Part shown: positions 11,700-22,851 of the stretch, piece after piece
Position numbering within the stretch: the first letter of the stretch is position 1
How the letters are laid out: every line of letters begins with the position of its first letter
Translations under genes and position numbers: made by a program
Assembly: GCA_036927565.1 (NCBI GenBank)
Contig: JAYESD010000004.1
Span: forward strand, 167,063,697 to 167,127,696
DNA length: 64,000 bases
Direction of reading: 5' to 3'
DNA from: Tuctoria greenei
Taxonomy: Eukaryota; Streptophyta; Magnoliopsida; Poales; Poaceae
Notes under the pieces: model-generated
What the model saw: the letters and a program-made list of their open reading frames with translations, nothing else
What the model was told of the DNA's origin: nothing
Databases searched by the model: none

Positions 11700-13337
11700 A
11701 TGTCAGACAATGAATACGTTCCTCCTTCCGACTCCGAGACCGAAGCGGAGAAGCAGGCTCTCTTTCGCCGGAAGCAAAGAGAGGATCAAGAGATGGTGTC
11801 TACGTACTTTGCCTCTCAGAAGGCAAAGAATACGCAATGAGAGGAGCATAACTCTGCTGCTGCCGAGGCAGCCCCGAAATGGAAGCGACTTCTGACCTTG
11901 GGTGAGCGAGGCAAGTCTTAGGGAGCAAGGACCTCCAAAGATAAGAGCAAGGCCCCTATTGATGCTGCACCCAAGAAGAGGGTGATTGTAGCCAAGAAGG
12001 CTGCAAGCAAAGTGAAGAAGGGTGCCACTCAACCCATTGGCCCCTTGAGGATGTCCTCTCCTGCATGGAACCCAAACCGTGCAGTTGCCTTCGACGCCAA
12101 CATCTTCAAGGGCAAGGGGGCTGAGAAGGCACACAAGCTGAGGAAGATCAATGTTTATCAGCGTGACAGGAGCACAGTGGATCCCCGATTCTGGTGTGAC
12201 TTCCACTGTGACTACTACAGGACGGTCTATATGACCAAGGAGACTCCTATCACAGATGCTCAGTGGATCGACTGGGACTACATGGCCCAGAAAGATCATC
12301 AAGCCTTCAATGCTGTGATTGAGGCTGTCGAGAGGCATGGCCTGAAGAAGTTCATGGCCTTCCAATACGAATGGAATGTGGAGGTCATCACTCAAATCTA
12401 CTCCCCCTTATACTTCCACACAGACGGGGACAGGAAGATTACCTGGATGACCCATGGAGAGCAGTACTCTACCACATATTGGGAGTTTTTTCAGTTGCTT
12501 GACTTGGAGGATCAACTGGATAATGAAATCATCATCTCTAATATGAAGCCAGTTGATCGGGTCACATTGGAGTATATGTATCCAAGTCATGCACAGTATG
12601 AGGCCGGGCATATCAGAAACATCAAGCCATTCTATAGTGTGCTCAACTGGGTCCTCAGAAAGACCAATGCCCCCAAGGATGGAGATGCGGGGATAATACA
12701 AGGCAATCTGAGGGACTTAATGGTCCTCATTGATGGAGATGTCCGCTTCAATTTGGTGGACTATATCTTTGATGACATCTTCAACATCTCTCACACCCCC
12801 AACCGATCATGTGGATACCCTCCATACATTATGTACATGATCAAGAAGATCTCCGGGCTCACATTAATGAAATATATCATTCACCGGAGGCTTTGACCAG
12901 AACTCCCTCCTCCGGAGCCGGCTGCTCCTAGGAGGAGGAATGCGGATCCTCTCGCTTCTTCCTCTCGTTTCGTGCCATCTCCTCCACCACCTCCGCCTTC
13001 GACACAATGCAGGAGTGGCTTCTTCAAATGCTTCAAGGCTCTCTTCTCCTCGTGCCGGAAGACGGAAATTTGGCAACGTCGCATTGAGCGTCGCAATGAG
13101 AAGTATCTCAAGGTGATGTGCGACAAGCTGGACATTCCAATGTCCCCCGCCGAGGAGAGCGATGGTGAGCTCACTTCCTTTCTCGAGTTCACTGCCGATG
13201 AGCTTGCTGAATTTGGAGAAGCTGGAACTTCCACCGCGGCTCCGACCGATGATGATGCTCATCCTGACCCGGAGGCCACGGAGAGCGACAGCGAGCCCCA
13301 AGGCGGCAACGACGACTCTAATTCCGATTATGAGTAG
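11700..13337 (+). pseudogene. Element C extra ORF downstream of pol (Sirevirus ORF, function unknown)
   Basis: From ATG 11700 to TAG 13335-13337 a single frame of 546 codons is interrupted by only three nonsense codons (TGA 11838, TAG 11919, TGA about 12894) and no frameshift. The N-terminus is acidic, then Lys-rich. A central globular part (about 12000-12890) is rich in Trp and Tyr (FWCDFHCDYYRTVY, WDYMAQKDHQAF, PYIMYMIKKISG). The C-terminus has a Pro run, a Cys/Lys-rich stretch and an acidic Asp/Glu tail. E carries the homologue at 44947-46586. The place fits the env-like ORF reported in some Sireviruses such as SIRE1, but I see no signal peptide, membrane segment or coiled coil typical of an envelope. 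Function not assigned. Confidence 0.8.
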
Positions 13338-13837
13338 TCCTAAGGGCCCTTCCTCTCTTCTTTTCCTTTTTGGTGTCTTGATGCCAAAGGGGGAGAGATA
13401 GCTTAGATAGCTTGGAGATAGCTTGGATGGGCTCTTAGATCTAGGGGGAGAGATATAGGGAGTGAGATGAAGAGGAAGAGATAAGATAGATTGATGTATG
13501 AGATTATTGATCTATGTTGGACTCATGTTTTCAAACTCATTCCAAGTTGTATTGTAAGACTTAATCTATGTATTCTTGTATCTTGCCTAAATTTGTGATG
13601 TGTTGCCTCATTTATATGTCTATTTTGCATAATCATTGTCTTATCACACTTTATGAACACATCACTTAGGCACCCCACCATAACATGTATATGTATGAGA
13701 ACTCTCTCAATCTCTCTTACTCATGATGCATACATAGAGGGGAGTCACTCATACAAATACATGTTATGAAAACAAATTATTAACCTCATTATTGAAGTCT
13801 TAATATGTTGTCATCAATTCACCAAAAAGGGGGAGAT
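13338..13837 (+). other. Element C 3' non-coding region with repeated polypurine tracts
   Basis: Three AAAGGGGGAGA-like tracts occur: at about 13385, about 13442, and directly before the 3' LTR (AAAAAGGGGGAGAT, 13824-13837). The last would prime plus-strand DNA. Extra copies upstream are a known Sirevirus trait. Otherwise AT-rich and without an ORF. Confidence 0.85.
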
Positions 13838-15460
13838 TGAAAGTGCATCTAGGCATCCCCGTGGGTTTTGGATGATTGATGATGACAATTCAGAGGCTAA
13901 TGAGCTTAGTTGATCTTAAGCGCAGGTACAAGGATTGAAATGAGATGAAAACCCTCAAAAAGGAAAAGGAGAAAATGGGCGTCATATACTCAAGCGTAGA
14001 AATTAGGGTTTCTTTGGTATTGAGCTTATATGAGCCATATCATGTGAGAGGGTGGTTCTATCATGTGCGTTGAGATCATACCAGGGTGCTCAAAGTGGTG
14101 GTTTAGAGAAAAACCTAAATGAGAAGCCTAAAATGAGAAAAACCCTAGGAGGTCGGACTAGTCCGGGCCTCAGGGCCGAACTATCCCGGCCATGGCAGAC
14201 AAGTCTGTTTTGAGATGGACCAAACATCTCTGGAGTGAACCAGAGTGAATTTGGAGCTAAGTCCGAGAAGTTCGGACTTGTCCGTTTTTGGATGGACCAA
14301 AGCTCTCTGGAGTAGTTCGGGCTTGTCTGTTTGGGTACGGACTTGTCCGTTTGAGACTTAGTGTGACAAACCTAGAGAAACCCTGGGGGGGTGGACTAGT
14401 CCGCCCCTTTGACCGGACTAGTCCGGGCCAACCCAGCAAAGTTCGTTTTGGAACGGACCAAGTGGTTCTGTTCCACTTCAGACTAGTCCGTTGTTGACCG
14501 GACTAGTCCGTTGTCTAGTGATCGTTTGAATTTGGAAATTTGGCGGGTAGCGTGACGATCGTAGCTCAGTGTGGCAGTTGTCGGGAACTGACCAGGGGTT
14601 AGTGGTCCCATAGGGCCGGACTAGTCCGGGGTCTAAGGTCGGACTATTCCGCCCCTTTGCTGATGTAAGCAAAAGGGGCTCGGGACCTCTATAAAAATAG
14701 GACCCCCGGGCTCATTTGAATATGTCTTGAACCCTAGCGCCGCCACAAGCATCCTAGAGCCTTCCAAAGCCTTCTACTCATCCTACTAATCCCCTAAGAG
14801 CAAATCTTAAAGAGATTAGGGTTTGGGGAGGAGAGTAAAGGAAGATAATCGCGATTTGGCTCTCGGTTTGATCTCTTGCACATTGTGTTGTGTTTTGTGG
14901 CTTGTGTGAGTTGAGCTTCGTGTGCTCCTCGTTGTATTGATTTGTGAGAGCCTCAAGTTGTGAGCAGCCCCATCAAACTTGGTGATTACCCATTGATATA
15001 GTGGAAACCAAGCCAGCCATCGTGGTGGCTTGGTGAGAGAAGGGTCAAGTGAGACTCGGTCCTTGTGTGGACTTCTCAACATGGAGGTAGGATTCTTCGT
15101 GGAGCTGAACCACGGGATAAATCTCGTTTTACTTGTCTCTCGCTTTTCGTGATCACTAGTATTGCTATTAGGGTTCACTCTGCTCTTATTGCCTTACACT
15201 TTGATCATTATTATAAACTTGCAATCTAAGTGTTTAAACCTCCCAATCTGAGCTTCACAAGTTTACTACACATTGATCATATCTTTTGTGAACTTTATTT
15301 CCACAAATAACTTGTAGAAACCAAGTTTTAGGGTTTCCACCCTGTGTTGAGCGGACTAGTCCGGCCCTGTGCAGACTAGTCCGGCCACAGGAATTTAATC
15401 TTGTTTGATTAAGTGATTTCAGGTATTATTGTCTATTCACCACCCTCTAGGTGACTTTCA
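13838..15460 (+). repeat. Element C 3' LTR (1623 bp)
   Basis: TGAAAGTGCATC to GTGACTTTCA, matching the 5' LTR along its length with scattered substitutions and small indels. TATA box at 14690-14699; palindromes at about 14150-14650 and 15350-15400. Confidence 0.95.
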
Positions 15461-15465
15461 CTATT

Positions 15466-16005
15466 GAATAAAGATTGTAATTTAAAGGAACTTTTGTGCC
15501 TTGTTGGTCCGACTTGTTTCAGACAAGTTTTTCTCGTCGAGTTTCTGCGCAGCACTACCTTGCTTTGGTGGTTTTATCATAACTCGAGTTTTACAGATCC
15601 GATTGACGTGATTCTTTTTGGGTTGCTTTCACAACTTGATTATATATCATCAGTGAAAATTTCATGGTTATTGGATTTGTGGTTTCTTATTTACATGAGT
15701 TTCTTTGCAGTGCTACAGATCTGGTTTTTACTCGGTAGAACATATTGACCTTTGCTCGAACTTTCGATCATAACTTGAGTTTTTCTCTATTGATTTTTAT
15801 GATTATTGTTGTGACGTCTTCATGACTTGATTCTCCACAATCTATACTGGTTTTGTCATAATTGATCATGTTTATATTAGTCGCACACACGATTTCTTTA
15901 ACAAATCAATTTGCTGCCGAGGGGTTTTTGTTGCTTCCGCTGAAAAGTTGTAATCTACCATTCACCCCTCCTCTGGTAGCTTCTCACGTGCTTTTCGATC
16001 CTACA
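15466..16005 (+). repeat. Element B 5' LTR, part 2
   Basis: Continues the LTR of B after the right CTATT copy (15461-15465) and ends GATCCTACA at 16005. Matches about 21554-22093 of the 3' LTR. Confidence 0.92.
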
Positions 16006-16020
16006 ACTGGTATCAGAGCC
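16006..16020 (+). other. Primer binding site of element B
   Basis: ACTGGTATCAGAGCC abuts the LTR end and matches the initiator-Met tRNA 3' end. This makes 2383-16005 (minus C) the 5' LTR of the coding region that follows. Confidence 0.92.
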
Positions 16021-16066
16021 ACATTGCTCTAATCTTTTTGATTTGCACATGTTTTGACTAATCATT

Positions 16067-18338
16067 ATGGAGAAATACTCCACTAAATCTTGTGTGTTTA
16101 GTGGTATTGATTTTCAGGTTTGGAAGGCATGAATTGAAGCTTTTATCCAGGCACAAGGCTTCACCATATGGGAAAAGGTGTACAAGCCTTAAGATGTGCC
16201 TCCAAATGATCAAGTTACATCTACAAACCTGAGAGATGTCGACAACAACAACAAGGCTCAAAACTTGATCATACAAGGATTAACTCAAAGTGACTTCGAC
16301 TGTGTTGCACAGCTCCGATCTGCGTACGATGTGTGGAAAGCACTTTGTGACTACCACAAAGGATCCAACACGATCAAGGAGGTAAGGCAAGACATGTTCA
16401 AATACATGCGCTTCGAGATGCAACCTGGTGAGTCCATTGATGACATCTTTGCTCGCTTTAATAAAATTCTCAGCAACTTGCGTAGCGTCAATGTTAATTT
16501 TTCAGATGCAGAGAATGCTAGGCCATTACTAAGTGCATTAGACATGTCAATTTGGGAGATGAAAGTCACATCTATTCGTGAATCTACTGTCATGAGTACA
16601 CTTACATTAGATGTGCTATATTCTAAATTGAAAACTCATGAAATTGACATAATCTTACGTAAGAACCCCAACAAGTCTCTTGCATTTGTTTCTCAACATG
16701 ACATGCCTAGCTCCGACCAATTTTCATCTTGTGGTACACTTGCTTTGTTGTCCTCTCTAACACTTGAACAGATTGAGGAGTTTCCAGAGGAGGAGCTAGC
16801 ACTTCTCTCTACTAGGTTCTCAAAAGCATTGCAAAATGTGAGAACTAGAAGGAGAGAAACCTTCGGACCTCAACAATGTTTCAAATGTGGTAAGACAGGA
16901 AATTTTTGTTTAGATTGTCCAAACCTTTCAGGTCCTACTTCCCGGGAAGAAAAATAAACAAGGACAAGGCACTCCTCTGCTAACGATAAAAAGAAGAAGG
17001 ATTTTACAGGTCACCAACTGGTGAATAGTTTTATCTCCGCACTTCAGGAACTTGGCTCAAACGACGTGGACATTGCAAGTGACGAAGATGAAGATGATTT
17101 TGAAAACTTGTGTTTCATGGCAGTCAAATCAAGATCAAGTATGGAGGAGGCAAAACACAACATCGACATTGAAGAGGTATGTCCTACTTGCAAAGAAATG
17201 TGTGATGCTATTTCTCGTTCCACTATTATAGTTAAGAAAAAGGACAAAAAGCTTAGGTACAATGCTCTTAAAATTGAGTCACTAGAATCTGAAATTAATC
17301 ATTTGAAATCCTTGATTCCTAGTGATGATTCTTGTTCCTCATGTGATTTAGTATATGAACAATTGTCCTCTCTAAGAAGTTCACACACCTCCACACTTGA
17401 TAAACTTGAGTTACAAATTGAAAAGAACAAAAAGCATGCTACATTTAATGATAAAAACTATAAAGATGCTTGTTGTTCTACATTTGATTTGCATTGTTCT
17501 ACTTGTGATGATATTGATAAGAAACTACATGATGCTATGAATGAAATTTCTATATTGAACAATGTTTTATGTTCTCATGAAGTTAAATATTGTTCTAATT
17601 GCAATCTAGAAGGAAAAACTTCATGTAAAAACTGCCTAAACTTGTCAAAGAAACTAGATAACATGAATAAGACACGAGCGATCTTGTAATGGGAATAAGA
17701 ATCTAAACTTGCTATTGAATTCTTCTAAATATTGCAATGATAAATCTGGTTTAGGCTTTGATTCCCATGCTCATGCTAAGGCACATCCACCTAAAATTGT
17801 GAAGTCATTAGGAAGTGGTTTGATTAAAACACTTCCTAAACAAAAGAAGTGGTTTCCAAATCTGCAGGATTGTTGTCTCATTCAATTGCTAATAAACATG
17901 TTTCTTGCTCAACTAGACATGAACACAAAGTTAAATTTCATTGTACTTGTCATGATAAAGATGGTCATGTAAAAGTTTTTTGTCATAGACTAGCTAAAAA
18001 GCATAAAAAGGAAAGAATGCAAGCTAGATCTCATAACTCGCATGCAAAATTTGCCGCACATGTTGAACCGAATGTTAGTAACTTGCAACCTGTTGTAATG
18101 AGTCGAAAACATGCAAAGATTGCTCCCAAACCTACTGTTTCTCGTGCTACACATGTAACACCTCGTAGGTCAGTAGTTGGGTAAAAAAGATTCTCAAAAT
18201 TTGACTCATAAACCCGTTGTTTTATCTCAGCTTTCGCGTGTTGTTCCTGCTGGACATTGTGTGACTCAGTATTGGATTCCTAAATGCCTTTTGACTAACC
18301 CCAGTATTAAGTCATCGATGTATTGTGTTTCTATGTAG
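16067..18338 (+). pseudogene. Element B gag, broken
   Basis: ATG 16067 is in the same place as in A. Stops at TGA 16130-16132 and TAA 16190-16192 interrupt the N-terminus. Frame is then open 16196-16957 (UBN2-like gag) and again 17021-17689. The first zinc knuckle (16877-16918) has Asn in place of its His (CFKCGKTGNFCLDC), and the second, near 17945, has lost its CX2C spacing. The middle part is Cys-rich, with pairs such as CPTC, CSSC and CSTC and a long helical stretch. A frameshift near 17690 leads into the C-terminal part, which ends at the in-frame TAG 18336-18338 also found in G. Same family as A and G. Confidence 0.88.
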
Positions 18339-20196
18339 GTTACACACTTGAGGAAGGAGAACATTTGGATTGTGGATTTAGGTTGCTCACGCCACATGAC
18401 CGCACCTTCATGTGTTCAATCCTTTGGAGGTCCAGATCCGTATCCACAGGGGGAGAGTATTTTCATCGAAGAAGACAAAGAAGTAATGTTGCTGTCCGAA
18501 AATTCAGAAGCAAATGACGTTGATAAGGCTGCTAATTTTGCACTACAACCAGCACAAGCAACTACTGCAGCTGGTACAGATCGTCCTCAAGCCACAAGCT
18601 CTTCGATCTGTGATGAACATGAAGAACAAGGAGCTTGTGAAGTGTCTACTCCCCTCCAAATCCTCAAAGTCATCCTCCACAACAGATCATTAGGAGCTTG
18701 CACGAACGAGGAACACGGTCCAGGTTTTTCAATCCAAACTCTCATGCCCATTCTGCTTTTGTTGCTTCTTTTGAAACCAAAGATATATCACACGAACTCA
18801 CTAATAAATCTTGGATTATTGCCATGCAAGAAGAGTTAGAAAATTTTGGAAGAAATAATGTTTGGAAACTTGTACCTCCACCTCAAGGTCACACTTTAAT
18901 TGAAACTAAATGGGTGTTTAAAAATAAACAAAGTGAGGATGGGGTTGTGGTTAGGAATAAGGATAGGTTGGTTGCTCGAGGTTTCAGACAATTGAAAGTC
19001 TGGATTTTGATGAAACTTTTGCTCATGTTGCTAGATTAGAAGCCATAAGAATTTTGTTAGCTTTTGCTGCATCTAAAGTTTCAAGTTATATCAATGGATG
19101 TTAAAAGTGCTTTTCTTAATGGCTACATAGATGAGGAGGTTTATGTCAAGCAACCATCGGGTTTTGAATCTCCACATTTTCCTAATCATGTCTACAAACT
19201 ATCCAAAGCCTTGTACGGTCTCAAACAAGCCCCTAGAGCATGATATGATAGGTTAAAACATTCTTACTTGAAAAGGGGTTTACCATGGGTAAGGTTGATA
19301 AAACTCTTTTTATGCTTAAGCATGGAAATGACTCATTATTCGTTCAAGTGTATGTGGATGATATTATCTTTGGTTGTGCTTCTCATGATATTGTGTCCAA
19401 GTTTTTAGCTATGATGAGTTCAGAATTTGAGATGAGTATGATGGGAGAACTCACGTACTTTCTGGGGCTGACAGTCAAGCAAACTAAGGAAGGTACCTTT
19501 GTGCATCAAACGAAATATACAAGAGACCTTCTTAAGCGCTTCAACATGGACAAAAGCAAGTCTCTTCGGACACCAATGGGTGCAACAACGACACTTGAAC
19601 TTGATGAAGATAGTGACCGATCGATCAAAAATAATATCGAAGCATGATCGGATTAGTTTCGTATCTCACGGCATCAAGACCGGACATACAATTAAGCGTA
19701 TGTCTTTGTGCACAGTTTCAAGCTTCCCCACGTGCTTCACGTCGTCAAGCCATCAAAAGGATTCCCAGATACTTACATGGAACTCAAGAATTTGGCATTT
19801 TTCTTCCTTCTTCCTCAACCATTACTTTGAACGCCTTTCCGGATGCTGATTTTGGGGGTTGTAGGATTGATAGGTAAAATACTTTGGGTGCTTGTCATTT
19901 TCTTGATAATTCACTAGTTGCTTGATCCTATAGAAAACAAAGTTCAATTGCACAATCCACAGCTGAATCTGAATATGTAGCTGCAGCTAGCGCTTGCTCA
20001 CAAATTCTTTGGATTGTTCAAACACTTAAGGGCTAGGGTTGATCTAGATAGTGTTCTACTGTTTTGTGATAACACTAGTGCCATTTGCATTGCTAAAAAC
20101 CCCGTGCAACATTCTAGAAAAAAGCACATTGGCATTAGGTATCACTTTCTCCGTGATAATGTTGAAAAATGAAACATTGCGCTTCACCATCACATA
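18339..20196 (+). pseudogene. Element B pol with integrase deleted
   Basis: The protease start (KENIWIVDLGCSRHMT) has Leu for the Ser of the DSG triad (18375-18383). At about 18399 the sequence jumps from the protease to a short piece of integrase (PSCVQSFGG), then at about 18430 to the linker before RT (PYPQGESIF). Compared with F and G, nearly the whole protease and integrase are missing. RT continues with frameshifts: WIIAMQEELENF at about 18810-18850, YVDD intact at 19351-19362. RNase H fragments (DADFGG at about 19850, AESEYVAA at about 19970, CDNTSAIC at about 20065) end at 20196, before the normal C-terminus. B could not integrate by itself. Confidence 0.9.
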
Positions 20197-20313
20197 AGCA
20201 TATTGCAAACATAGCAAGATCATACCAGCCTTAACCATCAAAACACACCAAAAACTTAACAAATGAATACTAAGCAAACCTTACCATAAGCATAAAGCAA
20301 GTTTGAAACAGTG
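20197..20313 (-). repeat. Duplicated piece of element A LTR inside element B
   Basis: These 117 bp are a near copy of 2261-2382, the stretch of the A LTR that flanks B on its left, in the same orientation and right up to the LTR edge (GAAACAGTG against GAAACATTG). They replace the end of pol, the 3' non-coding part and the polypurine tract of B. See findings for the recombination model. Confidence 0.88.
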
Positions 20314-22093
20314 TGTGAGACCTATGTGTGCTGAATACATTGCCTATGATGATAAAAGTTTTGAATACTGCCAAAACACCCTTTTAACAAGGTTCAACTC
20401 TAGGTTCGAGCTCCTGCAAGGTCCGGCGATAGGTCCGGCTTGTTTTGGGTAGCTCCGACCAGGTCCGACATAAGGTCCAACTTTCTTTGGCTAGGTCTGA
20501 CTTCTTTGTTTAGGTTCGACTTATTTTGGTTAGGTCCGACTTGTTGTGGCTAGGTCCAACTAGCTTCGGCCAGCTCTGGCGCTAGGTCCGACTAGCTTTG
20601 GTAAGCTCCGGCACTATGTACAACTAGCTTTGGTAAGCTCCAGCGCTAGGTCCTGCTAGCTTTGGTAAGCTTAATCTCAAGGTTCAGTTAGCTTTGGCAA
20701 GGTTCCGTGCTAGATTGCAATGTTTCTGCTTTTAACATGCAATGTTTTAAACCTGCTTTTTGAATTATGAAAAGCTTGCTTAGTATTCTTTTACTAAGTT
20801 TTTGGTATGTGTTGGTGGTTATGGCTGATATCGTTTTGGTATGGTTTGCAACATGCTTATGCGAGGTGCTCAGGTAAGGTGTTGTGGTTATCGGAACTAA
20901 TAAGAGTCAAGTCGAGGACTTGTGCTCGGAAGTATCAATTGTTTATTCATGCGCATGTTTTGCTTGAGTTCAAGACATAGCTTGTGATGGGATCCATTGA
21001 ACTAGTCTTAGGGAGAAGATGAGGTTCAACAACCAATTTCTGGAGGAATTGTGGTTGAGTTGATCAGGAGGTTGCACAACATGTTTGAATAAAGAACAAT
21101 GCATATGAAAGTATTATGGACATCATTGGAAGATGTTTGCACGTGTGCAAGGAGTGCATGGACGTGGCTACATGGTTCCAAGGCATGATGAAGAGATGTG
21201 GACGTAAAGAATTGGTCGGAAAGGTCCAACCGACTAGGTTATGGACTCAGGTTGTGGCTGAGTCCAGTTCGACTCAAATATGGAAAGATTTGAGTTGGTT
21301 ACATTAGAATTTCGTGGTGAGCACGAATTTGAGTTTTTTTAGCAATGTGGGATACATTCTTAAGGTGTTTGGAAGTCTTAAGATTACTTCTATCTGCGTA
21401 TGGAAGAGTCTTGAGCAGTTATGGAGAGTCTCAGTGGAAACTGAGCAGGATACGAGTCTTAGTTTTGTTTGGGTTGGCCTCATGGCTTGTTATATAAGCA
21501 AGGGAGGCCAGATCTCGTGATACATGGATTTTGGACTGTTCCTCTTATGTTCTATTGAATAAACATCATAGTTTAAAGGAACTTTTGTGCCTTTTTCATC
21601 CAATTTGTTTCAGACAAGTTTTTCTCGTCAAGTTTCTGCGCAACACTACCTTGCTTTGGTGGTTTTATCATAATTCGAGTTTTACAGATCCGATTGACAT
21701 GATTCTTTTTGGGTTTCCTTCAGAACTTGATTATATATCATCTGTGAAAATTTCACGGTCATTGGATTTGTGGTTTCTAATCTACACGAGTTTCTTTACA
21801 GTGTTACAGATTTGGTTTTTACTCGGTAGAACATATTGACCTTTGTTTGATCTTTCGATCGTAACTTGAGTTTTTCTTGACGGATTTTCTTATTCTTGTT
21901 TTGACGTCTTCGTGAATTGATTCTGCACAACCTATACTGGTTTTGTCACAATTGATCATGTTTAAATTAGTCGCACACATTATTTCTCTAACAGATCAAT
22001 TTTCTGTCGAGGGGTTTTTGTTGCTTCTGCTGAAAAGTTGTAATCTATCATTCACCCCCTCTGGTAGCTTTTCACGTGCTCTTCGATCCTACA
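20314..22093 (+). repeat. Element B 3' LTR (1780 bp)
   Basis: TGTGAGACC to GATCCTACA, uninterrupted, with tandem array (about 20395-20710) and TATA box (TATATAAG near 21490). This is the reference copy showing the empty C target site. Confidence 0.95.
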
Positions 22094-22496
22094 CATTGCA
22101 AGTTAAAAGCAGAACTACTGCGATCTTGCACTAGACCTTGCCAAAGCTAACCAGACCTTGCGTTGGACCTTGCCAAAGCTAACTAGACCTTGCGCTGGAC
22201 CTTGCCAAAGCTAAACGGACCTTGCACCGGACCTAGCCAAATTTTGTCGGACCTCATGTCGGACCTATCCAGAGCTACCCAAAGCATGCTAGACCTATCG
22301 TTGGACCTTGCCGGAGCTACCCATAACATGTCGGGCATATCATCAGATTTTGCCGAAGCTACCTAAAACATGCTGGACCTACTGTCGGACCTCGCTGGAG
22401 CTCGGACCTAGGGTCAGACCTTGTTAAAAGGGTGTTTGTCAATATTCAAAACTTTTATCGTAATAGCCAATGTATTCAACACACATAGGTCTCACA
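22094..22496 (-). repeat. Element A 5' LTR, part 2
   Basis: Begins with the CATTG duplication and continues the LTR of A in minus orientation through the inverted tandem array (22130-22430) to its outer end GGTCTCACA at 22496. Joined to 1028-2382 it makes 1753 bp. The outer duplication of A cannot be tested because its other end is outside the window. Confidence 0.9.
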
Positions 22497-22851
22497 ACTA
22501 GCTTCAAAGAAGTCAACGTATCTAGTGCAACCTGACAAATAAATTTGAAGCAAACCCCCGTCTTTAAACCGCAACCTGAATCGAGGATTCGCACATCCAC
22601 ACTCTCAGAGAACCATCCAACACAACCTAGAATCATTGGGCCAGGACCACCAATTGGGAGCCGATGAAGCGGCCACTTCTGTAATCCCACGAGGAAATCG
22701 CAAGAGCAAAGGGGTAGAGATCACTCTCTAGAATTGTTAGCAAACATCTAAACAAAGGGGTAATTTTCTTAATATTCAAGTCTGCCGAATCCATAGAAAT
22801 GCTACATATTTATACTAAGAACAACCTCCTAGTTTAGATGTGAAAGGACCC
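22497..22851 (-). repeat. Ty3/gypsy LTR remnant (target of element A)
   Basis: Minus strand carries a TATA-type box (AGTATAAATATG at about 22815) and the kind of GC-balanced leader seen in grass gypsy LTRs. It follows directly on the pol C-terminus at 22852-23331. No gene. The exact LTR ends are not determined. Confidence 0.4.

Larger units (their letters stand above)
3620..15460 (+). mobile_element. Element C: complete Sirevirus (Ty1/copia), 11.8 kb, plus strand
   Basis: C has two LTRs (3620-5231 and 13838-15460), both starting TGAAAGT and ending ACTTTCA. It also has an initiator-Met primer site, gag, protease-integrase-RT-RNase H, an extra ORF after pol, repeated polypurine tracts, and a perfect 5-bp duplication. 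Palindromes around CCGGACTAGTCCGG fill the LTRs, a Sirevirus signature. Order of domains: gag 5283-7574, pol about 7588-10808, extra ORF 11700-13337. All three carry stops or shifts, so C is structurally complete but coding-defective. Element E is a second member of the same family on the other strand. Confidence 0.95.
2383..22093 (+). mobile_element. Element B: Sirevirus-like copia retrotransposon, plus strand, carrying nested element C
   Basis: B runs from TGTGAGACCT at 2383 to GATCCTACA at 22093. It is flanked by CATTG (2378-2382) and CATTG (22094-22098), the 5-bp target duplication in the LTR of A. Its 5' LTR is interrupted by C. Removing C and one CTATT copy leaves a 1777-bp 5' LTR against a 1780-bp 3' LTR. 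Gag and pol are broken, the integrase is deleted, and a piece of the flanking A LTR is duplicated just before the 3' LTR. B belongs to the same family as A, F and G. It is non-autonomous. Confidence 0.9.

Noticed and set aside
11703..12395. 230-codon minus-strand frame
   Set aside because: Antisense to the extra ORF of C; it exists because that ORF uses few codons that make reverse stops. The family relation of the sense protein to E supports the plus strand.
20314..22093. Reading 20314-22093 as an independent solo LTR unrelated to 2383-16005
   Set aside because: The same CATTG site lies left of 2383 and right of 22093, and the lengths agree. One element with a recombination scar explains all the data, although a solo-LTR allele probably took part in the exchange.
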